This document shows, in pieces, positions 30,505 to 39,317 of a DNA stretch of 57,647 nucleotides. The notes below the pieces were generated by a model. It saw only the letters and a program-made list of their open reading frames with translations. It made no database searches and was not told where the DNA came from. Each line of letters starts with the position of its first letter. Position 1 is the first letter of the stretch. Origin of the DNA: a virus; IMG/VR virus record IMGVR_UViG_3300048111_000040, positions 1-57,647 of that record; one strand, written 5' to 3'. The position numbers and the translations under genes were made by a program.

Positions 30505-30512
30505 TATTTATA
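30505..30512 (-). promoter_or_regulatory. T4-type late promoter (minus strand)
   Basis: Exact TATAAATA on the minus strand, in the 14-base gap after gp4 and five bases before the ATG of the 201-residue gene. Confidence 0.8.
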
Positions 30513-30513
30513 C

Positions 30514-31002
30514 TTATTTTTTACGTTTTTTAAAAGGTTTTAAAGGTTTTAATGGTTTAGTTGACTTAGGCATAATACCCATGGCCGTCAGTTCCTTTTC
30601 TGTCCAGATCTCGAATCCCCACCCCCGATCTTTTGCATATTCAGATGCGGCCTTCCATTTGTTCTGGTTCTTGACATAGGTAAACGATTCTGTTAACATA
30701 CGTTTAGTACGTCTACCTTTTATCTTAGGTTTCTGTGTTTCTTTGAATGGTTTGACTTCAATCAACTTTGTTGTACCATTTTTGTATACAATGACAAAAT
30801 CCATAAAGTAACGATGATACTTTCGATCTACTTCATATAGATAAGGTATGACGATCTCTTCAGATCCCCACTCGACTATATTAGAGTCGTTATCACAGTG
30901 GCGCATAACATGTCTTTCCCATAGTGATCGATACACTATGTTAGATACGTCCCCCAGATACTTCTCTGGATTTTTTGGTTTATATTTGCCCGAATATGCC
31001 AT
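30514..31002 (-). CDS. 4: gp4 head completion protein
   Basis: The 162-residue protein is clearly T4 gp4-like: M-A-Y-S-G-K-Y-K-P-K-N-P-E-K-Y at the start, Y-R-S-L-W-E-R, E-W-G-S-E-E-I-V-I-P-Y, H-R-Y-F-M-D-F-V and L-I-E-V-K-P-F-K-E-T. The conserved D, E-x-K pattern is that of Vsr/TnsA-type endonuclease folds. In T4 it is needed late in head maturation to make heads competent for tail joining. The C terminus is a repetitive basic tail (K-P-L-K-P-L-K-P-F-K-K-R-K-K). It is the first gene of the minus-strand late run. Confidence 0.85.
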   Translation of the reverse strand: MAYSGKYKPKNPEKYLGDVSNIVYRSLWERHVMRHCDNDSNIVEWGSEEIVIPYLYEVDRKYHRYFMDFVIVYKNGTTKLIEVKPFKETQKPKIKGRRTKRMLTESFTYVKNQNKWKAASEYAKDRGWGFEIWTEKELTAMGIMPKSTKPLKPLKPFKKRKK

Positions 31003-31010
31003 AGAAACCT

Positions 31011-31018
31011 TATAAATA
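31011..31018 (+). promoter_or_regulatory. T4-type late promoter before gp48
   Basis: Exact TATAAATA, 39 bases before the ATG at 31058, in the 55-base divergent gap between gp4 and gp48. It should drive the rightward hub operon. Confidence 0.85.
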
Positions 31019-31040
31019 GATTAAACAGTTTTTATAACCC

Positions 31041-31048
31041 TATTTAGT
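31041..31048 (-). promoter_or_regulatory. possible variant late promoter before gp4, ACTAAATA
   Basis: ACTAAATA on the minus strand, 38 bases before the gp4 ATG. A TATAAAAA near-match also lies at 31029-31036 on the same strand. One of the two presumably drives the minus-strand late run. Confidence 0.4.
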
Positions 31049-31057
31049 GGAAACCTT

Positions 31058-32071
31058 ATGCCAGCAAAAAACACATATCAATATCCTCTTCATGACGAAG
31101 ATGATTATAAAGGGAGAATCCGATTCACTCTCTTTGCTGAGTCCTACCTCAACACTGGTCTTTCAGATGTTTTGAAAGATAAAAAGAGTGATTTCGAACA
31201 ATTGAAGAAAAAAAGAGACGATCTTCTTCAACAATCAAAACTTGAAGCTTCATTAGTTGGTGTTTCCAAAGATACCACAAGAGAAGATCTTACTTCAGTG
31301 ACACTAGAACTAGAGGAACTGTCTGCTGAATTAAAAGCTTTCGATGGGGAAAGAAACACGACTGAATTGGGCGCAAAACCTAGACAAATCGTTGACACTG
31401 AGGTTTTGTTATATCTTCCACAAGGATTACAATTCAGAGACAATGTAACATACGAGAACGTTGATGTAGGTTCTACAGGAGCTGCGGTGTCTCAAGGTGC
31501 AGGCATATTAGGTTCTATGGCAGATGGTGTAGGGTCATTTGTACAGGGAATGTCTGGGGGTGGTGCAGACGGTCTTGCGAAACTTGCGACCGTGAAACTG
31601 GCCTCAGCGGCAGGTAAGTTTAGTGATGAGATTACGGCAGGTCTTAAACTACAAACTGGTGTTACTACTAATCCTAATTCACGTTCGTTATTCAAACAAG
31701 TAAACATGCGTGAGTTCCAGTTCAACTTCAAGATGATCGCAAGATCCAAAGCAGAAAGTGATCAAATCAAAAGAATCGTTAATCTCTTCCGTAGTGAGTT
31801 ATATCCTGAAGACATTGAAGTGACGGTTGGTGGTCAAGAAATATCCTTGGGTTATGAATTTCCAAACAAGTTCAACATCGAGTTTGAATATGACGGTAAA
31901 ACCATTGCACATAAAGTAAAACCTTGTTTCTTGCGTTCGGTTGACACAACATACAATGCTAGTCAGATGGCGTTTCATCAGGACGGTGAGTTCTTAGAAG
32001 TAGACATGAACCTTAACTTTACCGAAACTGTAACATTGTCTAAGAAAGACATTCAGAAGGAAGGTTTCTAA
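31058..32071 (+). CDS. 48: gp48 baseplate tail-tube cap
   Basis: The 337-residue protein resembles T4 gp48: Y-Q-Y-P start, a variable helical insert (residues 45-95), then N-P-N-S-R-S-L-F-K-Q-V-N-M-R-E-F-Q-F-N-F-K-M-I-A-R-S-K-A-E-S-D, followed by R-I-V-N-L-F-R-S-E-L-Y-P and a closing S-Q-M-A-F-H-Q-D-G-E-F-L-E-V-D-M-N-L-N-F-T-E. This second half is the tail-tube-type domain that seats on the hub. A Gly/Ala-rich stretch (about 145-175) may be flexible. It heads the rightward late operon. Confidence 0.8.
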   Translation: MPAKNTYQYPLHDEDDYKGRIRFTLFAESYLNTGLSDVLKDKKSDFEQLKKKRDDLLQQSKLEASLVGVSKDTTREDLTSVTLELEELSAELKAFDGERNTTELGAKPRQIVDTEVLLYLPQGLQFRDNVTYENVDVGSTGAAVSQGAGILGSMADGVGSFVQGMSGGGADGLAKLATVKLASAAGKFSDEITAGLKLQTGVTTNPNSRSLFKQVNMREFQFNFKMIARSKAESDQIKRIVNLFRSELYPEDIEVTVGGQEISLGYEFPNKFNIEFEYDGKTIAHKVKPCFLRSVDTTYNASQMAFHQDGEFLEVDMNLNFTETVTLSKKDIQKEGF

Positions 32072-33118
32072 ATGAGTACAAAATATTTTAAAAACTTTGA
32101 GAAAATATTCTATAGATTTGGTGACGAGATCTCATCTTCTCTGTTTCAAAATTTAACCCAGTATGTCGATATTATTGATCAAATAAAATCTCAAACCGCA
32201 TTTTATGAAGATTACACAATTAAGTCGGGTGATAGACCAGATACTTTGTCAACACAGTTATACGGTGACCCGAAATATTATTGGACATTCTTTTTGATGA
32301 ATGACGATCTACGTGAATCTGGATGGCCACTAAAGAATGAAGAAGTTTTAAAAGTAGCGAAAGATTTCTATCCTCATCGTGTGCTTACAATTACTAGCGA
32401 TATCAGTTCAGCTGAAGGTGGATATGATTACCGTGTGGGCAGAAGGGTCATAGGAAATGACTCTGGTACACATGGAACGATTATAAAACGTAATTTAGAT
32501 TTAGGTCAGTTAGTGTTAGATACTACTCACGATTTTGAACCAGTTACTCCTGATAGAGTTATCACGATTGATGTTAATAGTAATGGTGCGGCAGAAATAG
32601 AATTAACCAACGAACTAGAGTTTTTTACTGATACCCCTTTATGGATTATGACTAAAACAAATTTAGATGATGTCAATGCTACTCCAGAAGTAGTATCTAA
32701 TTTTACAGTTACATTATCAGAAATCGATACTAAAGCTTCAATAAGAAGTATACCATTTCAGCCAGGTAATTTCCAATATCAAGTTACTGCTAAAATACTT
32801 CTACGTAATGCTGATGAGAGTAGATACTTTGTTGGAGAGGTTTTAAGATTGTTTGACGCTTCAACTGGACTTGAAGTTCAAAAAAGATTATTCAGGGAAG
32901 ACCCTCAATATCTTGCCGTGCATCACTATGAAAATAGTGAAGGTGAATGGGTAGACATCGATCCTTATAATGAAACTATTCCCGCTGGGTTAACAGCAGT
33001 AACGAATTTACAAAGAGTTCAGAAGAAAAATGATGACCTAAAACAGATAAAGGTTTTAAAATCTAGTGCCGTTGAAACGGTGGTTAAAGAGTTCCATAGG
33101 TTACAACAAGAACGATGA
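32072..33118 (+). CDS. 53: gp53 baseplate wedge protein with extension
   Basis: The N-terminal 120 residues match T4 gp53: I-I-D-Q-I-K, Y-T-I-K-S-G-D-R-P-D-T-L-S-T-Q-L-Y-G-D-P-K-Y-Y-W-T-F-F-L-M-N-D, the LysM-like core that links wedges around the hub. The protein is 348 residues against about 196 in T4; residues 120-300 form an added beta-rich segment, and the end K-N-D-D-L-K-Q-I-K-V-L resumes the gp53 C terminus (L-R-Q-I-K). So an insertion domain sits inside the gp53 fold. ATG follows the gp48 stop directly; the 3' end overlaps the next gene by four bases. Confidence 0.85.
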   Translation: MSTKYFKNFEKIFYRFGDEISSSLFQNLTQYVDIIDQIKSQTAFYEDYTIKSGDRPDTLSTQLYGDPKYYWTFFLMNDDLRESGWPLKNEEVLKVAKDFYPHRVLTITSDISSAEGGYDYRVGRRVIGNDSGTHGTIIKRNLDLGQLVLDTTHDFEPVTPDRVITIDVNSNGAAEIELTNELEFFTDTPLWIMTKTNLDDVNATPEVVSNFTVTLSEIDTKASIRSIPFQPGNFQYQVTAKILLRNADESRYFVGEVLRLFDASTGLEVQKRLFREDPQYLAVHHYENSEGEWVDIDPYNETIPAGLTAVTNLQRVQKKNDDLKQIKVLKSSAVETVVKEFHRLQQER

Positions 33119-34446
33119 GTGTAAAAAGCGAACAACAATCACAATACAAGATTACTGAGGCATACATCACCTCGGAATCGATGGGCGGTGAAGACCAGAG
33201 AATAAATATAAATTCCAACATCGTTGAAATAGTTTTCTTTGAGAGTTTGGAAAAACCATATATTTCTGGTCAGATTGCTATATCTGATGATCAGGGTTTT
33301 GTTGACGCTATTGGATTTTCTGGTACGGAAAGATTGTTCATTCAACTCGCATCTGAAGATGATACGTTAGAACCAATAATGTCTAGAACATTTATCATGA
33401 CCAGTATTGATCAATCGATTAAATCAAACGATGCTGGACAGGCGAGTGTATATTTATTTACAATTTTAGATGAACATGCATTTTATAGCAGAACACGAAA
33501 GGTTAGTAGGTCAATTACGGATTCGTTAGAATCTGAGATAACAAAAATATGTATTCAAGACTTAAAAAAACAAGTTGACGTTTCATACTTATATCCTTCA
33601 GTTCAAAATAATGTTAAAGTACTCATACCATACATGCACCCACTTGAGGCATGTGAGTGGTTGAGAGATCGTGCGACCACAGTAAATGGTTGTCCATTAT
33701 TCTTGTATGCTTCTATACATGATACCAATTTAAGATTGGGTAGTCTCGATAAGATGTTGGAACAAAACCCTTGGAACGAAAAACTTCCGTATCTTTACTC
33801 CCCATCAAATGTTAAGAAGACAGAAGAAAAATCACCACTCCATCGTACAATGCAAGTTCAAACTATGCGAACGGCAAAAATGCAGAATACAATGAAACAA
33901 ATGATGTCGGGTGGCATTGGTGCAGTTTATAATAACACAAATTTAAATACAGGTCAAGTAACTTCTCAACACTTTGATGTGACAAAGGTTATCGATAAAT
34001 TAAAAGATAATGAAATAATACCCAAAGAAAAGCAACAGAACATTTATCCTGAAGAGTTTTTAATACAAAATGAACATTTGCATGATGTGAACGCTAAAAT
34101 ATTTCACCAGATAACATCTACTGGTACATATGGAACTTGGAAGAGTTATCATGATGAGTTAAAGCCTGGAAGTTTCACCACAAAAATAGGTAACTACGCT
34201 ATCCGCAACATGTTATTAAAAAATATGTTCGAGATTACAGTGCCTGGCGCAGGGTTTATTGTTTCCAAAGCAAGTGTTGGCGATATTGTTACTGTTAACA
34301 CTATATCAGATGATGGCGACACAACAACATCTGAAACATTGGATCTGTTACGTAGTGGAGATTTCTTAATATACAATGTTAGGCACACATTTAAAAACAC
34401 TCGACATGATGTTGTCATGTCGGTTTGTAAGTTAGTGAGGGGATAA
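33115..34446 (+). CDS. 27: gp27-like baseplate hub protein
   Basis: This 443-residue protein is in the right place and of the right size for gp27 (391 residues in T4), the trimeric hub ring that holds gp5. It begins Y-K-I-T-E-A-Y-I-T-S-E, has V-E-I-V-F-F-E-S-L-E-K-P-Y-I-S-G-Q-I-A-I-S-D-D with alternating strands like tail-tube-type domains, then L-I-P-Y-M-H-P-L-E-A-C-E-W-L-R-D-R-A, which matches the hub 'P-F-x-A-x-x-x-L-x-x-x-A' element. A late G-D-I-V-T-V segment is the usual pre-C-terminal barrel. Overlaps gp53 by four bases and the gp5 part by one. Confidence 0.7.
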   Translation: MSVKSEQQSQYKITEAYITSESMGGEDQRININSNIVEIVFFESLEKPYISGQIAISDDQGFVDAIGFSGTERLFIQLASEDDTLEPIMSRTFIMTSIDQSIKSNDAGQASVYLFTILDEHAFYSRTRKVSRSITDSLESEITKICIQDLKKQVDVSYLYPSVQNNVKVLIPYMHPLEACEWLRDRATTVNGCPLFLYASIHDTNLRLGSLDKMLEQNPWNEKLPYLYSPSNVKKTEEKSPLHRTMQVQTMRTAKMQNTMKQMMSGGIGAVYNNTNLNTGQVTSQHFDVTKVIDKLKDNEIIPKEKQQNIYPEEFLIQNEHLHDVNAKIFHQITSTGTYGTWKSYHDELKPGSFTTKIGNYAIRNMLLKNMFEITVPGAGFIVSKASVGDIVTVNTISDDGDTTTSETLDLLRSGDFLIYNVRHTFKNTRHDVVMSVCKLVRG

Positions 34447-35333
34447 TGAAGGCAATCCAATCAGAATTTTACGGAGACAACACTCGTTGGTTTATTGCCG
34501 ATGTTGTTGACCACACACCCCCATACGGATATGAAGGTCGTGTTAAGATTCGTGTCCACGGTGTACACAATCCATCAACAAGAGAGATACCCCAGAACGA
34601 CCTTCCTTGGGCCCAAGTAGTATTACCTACAACCGAAGGTGGAGTGTCTGGGTTAGGTAGAACACCTAGACTCACTTCAGGTGCGACTGTATTCGGATTT
34701 TTCATGGACGGTAAAGCGTCACAGGTTCCTATAGTTGTAGGGTCGATTCCTAAAATAGAGTATCCTACTCGTGTACAGAGACAAGTTCAATTTTCAACCG
34801 TGATGGAAAGAATAGATCAAGACGTTGTTTTTTATGACCAAGAGATACAAGTCATCGACTCGAAAAAAGTAGAAGATGAAGAGTTTGGTGATGTGCCTGG
34901 GGATACGATTGAAAAACGTAAATTGGAAGGAATAAAATACTTCATGAACGCTGGTTATACTTTGAATCAGTCTATAGGTATTATTGCTGGTTTGTTAAAT
35001 AGATCTAATTTAAATAACACTGCGGTTGTAAAGGAAGATGAGTTTAACCCATTAGGTATAGCTGGATGGAAAAACGAAAGAAAACTTTTACTAAAAAGAT
35101 TTACTAGTGATTGGAGAAAGTATAGTTCACAGTTAGTGTTTGTTAAATATGAACTAAATAGTTCACAAGCAGCTGCTAACATACGATTAAAAAGAACCAC
35201 AACCTTAGAAAAAGATACAAAAAATAGTTGCCAGAGAGTATTTGCAAAATACTATTTGGGACTAAAGAAAGATATTGATTTTCAAAGTATCGACAAAATT
35301 GTAGTTGATCTTCAAAACCTTGTAGGTGAATAA
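34446..35333 (+). CDS. 5: gp5 N-terminal part: OB-fold plus degenerate lysozyme-like domain
   Basis: Residues 1-105 match the T4 gp5 OB-fold: W-F-I-A-D-V-V-D, G-R-V-K-I-R-V-H-G-V-H, L-P-W-A-Q-V-V-L-P and V-F-G-F-F-M-D-G-K ... V-V-G-S-I-P. Residues about 160-275 look like a Phage_lysozyme2-type (PF18013-type) glycosidase: K-Y-F-M-N-A-G-Y-T-L-N-Q-S-I-G-I-I-A-G-L-L-N, P-L-G-I-A-G-W-K-N-E-R-K, V-F-V-K-Y-E-L. Where that family has its catalytic Glu (x-x-E-S), this protein has R186-S. So the domain is probably inactive. It has no beta-helix, which is encoded two genes downstream. 295 residues against 575 in T4. Confidence 0.75.
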   Translation: MKAIQSEFYGDNTRWFIADVVDHTPPYGYEGRVKIRVHGVHNPSTREIPQNDLPWAQVVLPTTEGGVSGLGRTPRLTSGATVFGFFMDGKASQVPIVVGSIPKIEYPTRVQRQVQFSTVMERIDQDVVFYDQEIQVIDSKKVEDEEFGDVPGDTIEKRKLEGIKYFMNAGYTLNQSIGIIAGLLNRSNLNNTAVVKEDEFNPLGIAGWKNERKLLLKRFTSDWRKYSSQLVFVKYELNSSQAAANIRLKRTTTLEKDTKNSCQRVFAKYYLGLKKDIDFQSIDKIVVDLQNLVGE

Positions 35334-37259
35334 ATGCCACTAAATAAAAATCAATTAAATTCTAGATTACTATCAAACCAAACAGGACAGAGTTTTGGTA
35401 AAGACATACAGAATAATGTTAACGATCTAGTAGAAAAGAACTTCGCAAAGAATGCGACTCTTCTGGGTGATGGGCCTGGCAGTATACATGCTGGTATCGA
35501 ATCACTAGAGAGCAAAGTTGATTTTGCAGGCAGTACATCTCTGGGTGATGCGATGTGTTCCTTTGGCGACGAGGTTACTGGTATCTCTGGTATACCCAAT
35601 CCAACATCTGTAGAACTCGACTTGTCAGTTCCTACGTTTACTGCGACTACCGTCACGGACACCGATTCTTACGGTCAGGCAGAAACAACAATAACAGCAG
35701 GTGCAACAGAGAACCAACCTGTATCATCGGTATTATCTCAACTTACTGGACTGAAAGAAACAACTGTTCCTAAATTGCCTATTCAGACACTTGGTGGTTC
35801 TTCATTAGATGCTATTGATGCGACTGCGAGTGATGCGACTGGTAAATCAAACATATTGAAATCAAAAATTGAAGGTGTTGCTGCGGAAGCGAAAGCTGCA
35901 TCTGGTACTGGTGGTGGTGCGGATGGTGGACTAGGTGCTGTCACTGGATTATTAGATAAAGCAAAAGACATGATATCAGAAGTTGCAAAGGAAGTTTCAT
36001 CAATTCCTTCTTTAAATATCAATGCGCCTGACCTGAGTAATGTGACAAATGCCATCGGTAACATCGATGCGCCTTCTACACCTAATTTAAACTCTATCGG
36101 ATCATCACTAGATCAGTTAGCAGAAGAAGTTATTAGTGGTACAAATCCATCATTAGGGGATTTAGTAAAATCACAAACCAGTCTTGATAATTTTTTCAAC
36201 AAACCTAAAGTAAAGACTGGACTCGGTTTGTTACAAGACATTGTTGAAGATATAACAAATGATGTGACATCTAAAATTAGAATTTTTACTAGTAATGCCC
36301 GACTACCTACCGATCAAGTATCCGAGATAACTAATAATGCATTGAAAGATAGTAAAGAAAATAGAGACAAAGCTACTCAGGATATCATCAAAAAAGATAC
36401 TACATTCAGTTCGGAAATGAAAAGTGTTATTGGTTCGATACCCGATGGTATAGACAATGATACTTTCGTTGCAACATTAAAAGTTAAAGCTAGAAGTTCT
36501 CAGATTCCACAAACAGAAATAGATCTAGTTGAGACACGAGTTTTTGAAGTGGCTGATGAACTACTTGAACTCGACACCACAATTTCAGGAACACTCATTA
36601 AAAGTTCTGATGACTTTGTGGTTGAAGAATATGATCTCGGTGAAACACTTGCTAAGTTTAATGGCCAAAAAACTGCCTTCAACACTTTTACATATGTCGA
36701 TTCTAAAGAAGAACTAGGTGCCGAATTTAGAAAGATAAAACGTGTTATAACACAAATGATTGTCCACGCATCGGATACTTACACTAATCAAAACATTGGT
36801 TCCGAAGAACTTCATATAGAACATAATGACAAAGATTTAGACGGTCTGCAATATCATTTTGTCATAAGAAGAGATGGTAAATTACAAAGAGGTCGTCCCC
36901 TAGACACGACAGGGCAATCAAGTAAACTTAGAGGACACGATGTTAGATCTATAGATGTTTGTCTAGTAGGGGGTCTAAACTGTTCGACAGGTTGTGAGAA
37001 TCCAGACCAATATCGATCCCCCCAATCTTACACACGTGAACAGATGTCAACTTTAGAGGCAGTGTGTGAAGCATTCTACCGTAGGTATCATGGCGGACAA
37101 GTGTTCGGACACAATGAAATCGAACCTTTAGTTACAGATCCATACTTTGATGTCTCACAGTATGTTGAGACGTTGTTCCGCAAAAGTTCGGTGTACCAAG
37201 ATCTAATCAAAGACCAGTCATTAACACCAGATGAATTGATAACGAAGAAACCACAATGA
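35334..37259 (+). CDS. hub-associated N-acetylmuramoyl-L-alanine amidase
   Basis: The 641-residue protein has a long, Ser/Thr/Ala-rich, probably extended N-terminal part (1-460) and a C-terminal Amidase_2/PGRP domain. Its zinc ligands appear as H478 (V-H-A-S), H593 (F-G-H-N-E) and D602 (T-D-P-Y), with H508 in Q-Y-H-F-V-I near the active site. Such enzymes cleave the bond between N-acetylmuramic acid and L-alanine in peptidoglycan. Sitting between the OB-fold and beta-helix parts of gp5, it most likely supplies the tail's wall-cutting activity in place of the T4 lysozyme domain. It overlaps the next gene by four bases. Confidence 0.8.
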   Translation: MPLNKNQLNSRLLSNQTGQSFGKDIQNNVNDLVEKNFAKNATLLGDGPGSIHAGIESLESKVDFAGSTSLGDAMCSFGDEVTGISGIPNPTSVELDLSVPTFTATTVTDTDSYGQAETTITAGATENQPVSSVLSQLTGLKETTVPKLPIQTLGGSSLDAIDATASDATGKSNILKSKIEGVAAEAKAASGTGGGADGGLGAVTGLLDKAKDMISEVAKEVSSIPSLNINAPDLSNVTNAIGNIDAPSTPNLNSIGSSLDQLAEEVISGTNPSLGDLVKSQTSLDNFFNKPKVKTGLGLLQDIVEDITNDVTSKIRIFTSNARLPTDQVSEITNNALKDSKENRDKATQDIIKKDTTFSSEMKSVIGSIPDGIDNDTFVATLKVKARSSQIPQTEIDLVETRVFEVADELLELDTTISGTLIKSSDDFVVEEYDLGETLAKFNGQKTAFNTFTYVDSKEELGAEFRKIKRVITQMIVHASDTYTNQNIGSEELHIEHNDKDLDGLQYHFVIRRDGKLQRGRPLDTTGQSSKLRGHDVRSIDVCLVGGLNCSTGCENPDQYRSPQSYTREQMSTLEAVCEAFYRRYHGGQVFGHNEIEPLVTDPYFDVSQYVETLFRKSSVYQDLIKDQSLTPDELITKKPQ

Positions 37260-38686
37260 CAGTACAAAACAAAAAGAAAAATTTAGGGGAAAATGTCGCT
37301 AAGGAAAAAACTCTTGGTGTACCACTTGATGGGTTCCAAGATCCTACAGGCGAGTTTCCCAAGACAAATTATCATTATTCGTCTTCCATAAACTATGCGG
37401 CTCGTGGTTTTGAAGTAAACGAATTATATCTTGGGGGTGGGGATTTCAATGTATCACTCAACCTAGAAGATCAACAACCTTCACAGTATCCATTCAATCA
37501 GGTTATGGAGACTGCATCTGGTCATGTTGTTGAACACGATGACACCCCAGGCGGTGAACGTATTCTTATCAAACACCGTAAAGGTGGTGGTATTGAAATG
37601 CGAGCGGACGGTTCTATCATTATATCATCCCCGAACAATAAAGTCGAGGTGACTGGAGGAGACAATACGGTCATCGTAGAGGGTGATGCAGAGATGGTCT
37701 ATAAAGGTAATCTTAACCAGACGGTTACAGGTGACTGGAATATGGACGTAGGTGGTAACCACAATCTTAACATACATGGACACAATAAGCAACATGTATT
37801 GTTGAACAAGAGAACCGAAGTATCGGGTAACACAGAACATATCACTAAACAGTCTGCTTCGTACAAGACCGTAGAGAACAAGACAGAACTCGTTTTAGGT
37901 AACAACACTGAGTGGACTAAAGGATATTCTAAAGAACATGTTGAGGGAGAACTCAATGTGTTTACTGACAATCGTTTGATCATGACTGCAAAGGACGAAT
38001 ACATTCAGACCGCACCAGTAATGGCAATCACAGGTGCAGAGTTATCGGTCATGGGTATGAAAGGTGTGATCGGGGGTGAACAGGTAGAGATGACTTCACC
38101 AGTTTACATGGGGCCAAAAGGTGCGGTTCCATTTGCATCTGGTGCTGCGTTCTACGGATCATTCCACGGACAGGCAACGGAAGCGATCAAGTCATACAAT
38201 GCGAACAAAGCAGATAAGGCAAAAGAAGCAGGGAAGGCAGGAACTGCTGGTGCGATAGGTGCAGCTGGATCACCACCAAGCGGATGGAAGGCTGCCACAG
38301 AATCACAAGAGTCTATGACACCTAAGAAACCAGTACCACTTGCAGATGCGATTGGTGCGATGATGACTATGGGGCCCTTCTCTGTACGCACCGTGACTAT
38401 AGATGCTGGTGACGTATTGAAGAACAAAATACTTCTACGTGACGACTATGAAGGACTATTCGAAAAGGTTCCATCTACACAAGAGATTCGATCTACGATT
38501 CGTGACACAGCTAACCGTTCTCTTATTGGAAACAAGATGGTCGGTGAAGGTAGATTGAATGCTGACTACGACAATACGAGTCCACCTAAGATTGGTAGAA
38601 CTGCATCGAAGAAACAGTCTTCACGTTTCGGTAGTGTTCCTATTGGTAATTCTATTGGTAGCAGAGGAAAGAGGTTTACAGGATGA
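37256..38686 (+). CDS. 5C: gp5 C-terminal part: beta-helix needle
   Basis: The 476-residue product includes M-E-T-A-S-G-H-V-V-E-H-D-D-T-P-G-G-E-R-I and K-H-R-K-G-G-G-I-E-M, the same as the region after the lysozyme in T4 gp5. It then has repeats of the needle type (V-I-V-E-G-D-A, V-Y-K-G-N-L, V-T-G-D-W-N-M-D-V-G-G) that wind into the triple-stranded beta-helix. The residues after about 270 are Ala/Gly-rich and lack T4 counterparts. It should trimerise below the hub and pierce the outer membrane. That it is a separate gene is unusual for this family. Confidence 0.85.
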   Translation: MTVQNKKKNLGENVAKEKTLGVPLDGFQDPTGEFPKTNYHYSSSINYAARGFEVNELYLGGGDFNVSLNLEDQQPSQYPFNQVMETASGHVVEHDDTPGGERILIKHRKGGGIEMRADGSIIISSPNNKVEVTGGDNTVIVEGDAEMVYKGNLNQTVTGDWNMDVGGNHNLNIHGHNKQHVLLNKRTEVSGNTEHITKQSASYKTVENKTELVLGNNTEWTKGYSKEHVEGELNVFTDNRLIMTAKDEYIQTAPVMAITGAELSVMGMKGVIGGEQVEMTSPVYMGPKGAVPFASGAAFYGSFHGQATEAIKSYNANKADKAKEAGKAGTAGAIGAAGSPPSGWKAATESQESMTPKKPVPLADAIGAMMTMGPFSVRTVTIDAGDVLKNKILLRDDYEGLFEKVPSTQEIRSTIRDTANRSLIGNKMVGEGRLNADYDNTSPPKIGRTASKKQSSRFGSVPIGNSIGSRGKRFTG

Positions 38687-39279
38687 TTATATTACCAGAT
38701 CCAATTTACAATCCAAACTTTCTTGATGGAGATAAGATCTCATCGAGAACTAAGTTAGCGCCAGGCGTAACCATTGCGAAATACCTTGGTGCGTATGGGG
38801 ACAAGACACCGTTCTCTCATATCGGTACGGCAGAAGAAAGGAAACAGATTGCACGTAACCTTTATCTACATGCAGAGATGTACAGAACAATCAATGGTAA
38901 TACCGAGTTGTTCAATGATGTACGTCTGATTGTGAGTGAAGGAATATACAAAGGTGGCCCTCTAGAGACAGTTGGGGGAGATAATATTAAAAAACAAAAT
39001 GGTCGTGTTGTAGTATATCAAGTTATTGATAGAGAAGGCAAGATAGATCACACCGCAACATTTGATGTGGCGGAATATTGGAAAGACTATTGTTTCTATG
39101 ACAAGATAACTCTAGACTATGATATCTACAATCCAGATGGTTCATTAACTTCACAGATTGTAGTAGAAATGCCTGATGTCCCAGAATCATTTGATATAAA
39201 CTTTAAACTTGGTATCGCAACAAATTACAACGGAAAACTTCTGACTAGTGGTGAATTAGTTGAAGTAAAGTTGAACTAA
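38683..39279 (+). CDS. hub-operon protein of unknown function
   Basis: I do not recognise this 198-residue protein. It starts M-I-I-L-P-D-P-I-Y-N-P, has A-R-N-L-Y-L-H-A-E-M-Y near residue 60 and a beta-rich C-terminal half (V-V-V-Y-Q-V-I-D, D-I-N-F-K-L-G-I). It overlaps the needle gene by four bases and ends the hub operon just before a late promoter, so it is probably a virion or assembly protein linked to the needle, perhaps its tip or chaperone. That is inference from position. Confidence 0.65.
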   Translation: MIILPDPIYNPNFLDGDKISSRTKLAPGVTIAKYLGAYGDKTPFSHIGTAEERKQIARNLYLHAEMYRTINGNTELFNDVRLIVSEGIYKGGPLETVGGDNIKKQNGRVVVYQVIDREGKIDHTATFDVAEYWKDYCFYDKITLDYDIYNPDGSLTSQIVVEMPDVPESFDINFKLGIATNYNGKLLTSGELVEVKLN

Positions 39280-39283
39280 AATG

Positions 39284-39291
39284 TATAAATA
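39284..39291 (+). promoter_or_regulatory. T4-type late promoter before gp25
   Basis: Exact TATAAATA, 26 bases before the ATG at 39318, in the 38-base gap after the previous gene. Confidence 0.85.
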
Positions 39292-39317
39292 GATACAAGG
39301 TTATTTAAGAGACTATT

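Noticed and set aside
31029-31036. TATAAAAA on the minus strand as the gp4 late promoter
   Set aside because: One mismatch to the late box; it is a possible alternative to ACTAAATA at 31041, but I did not list it as a feature.
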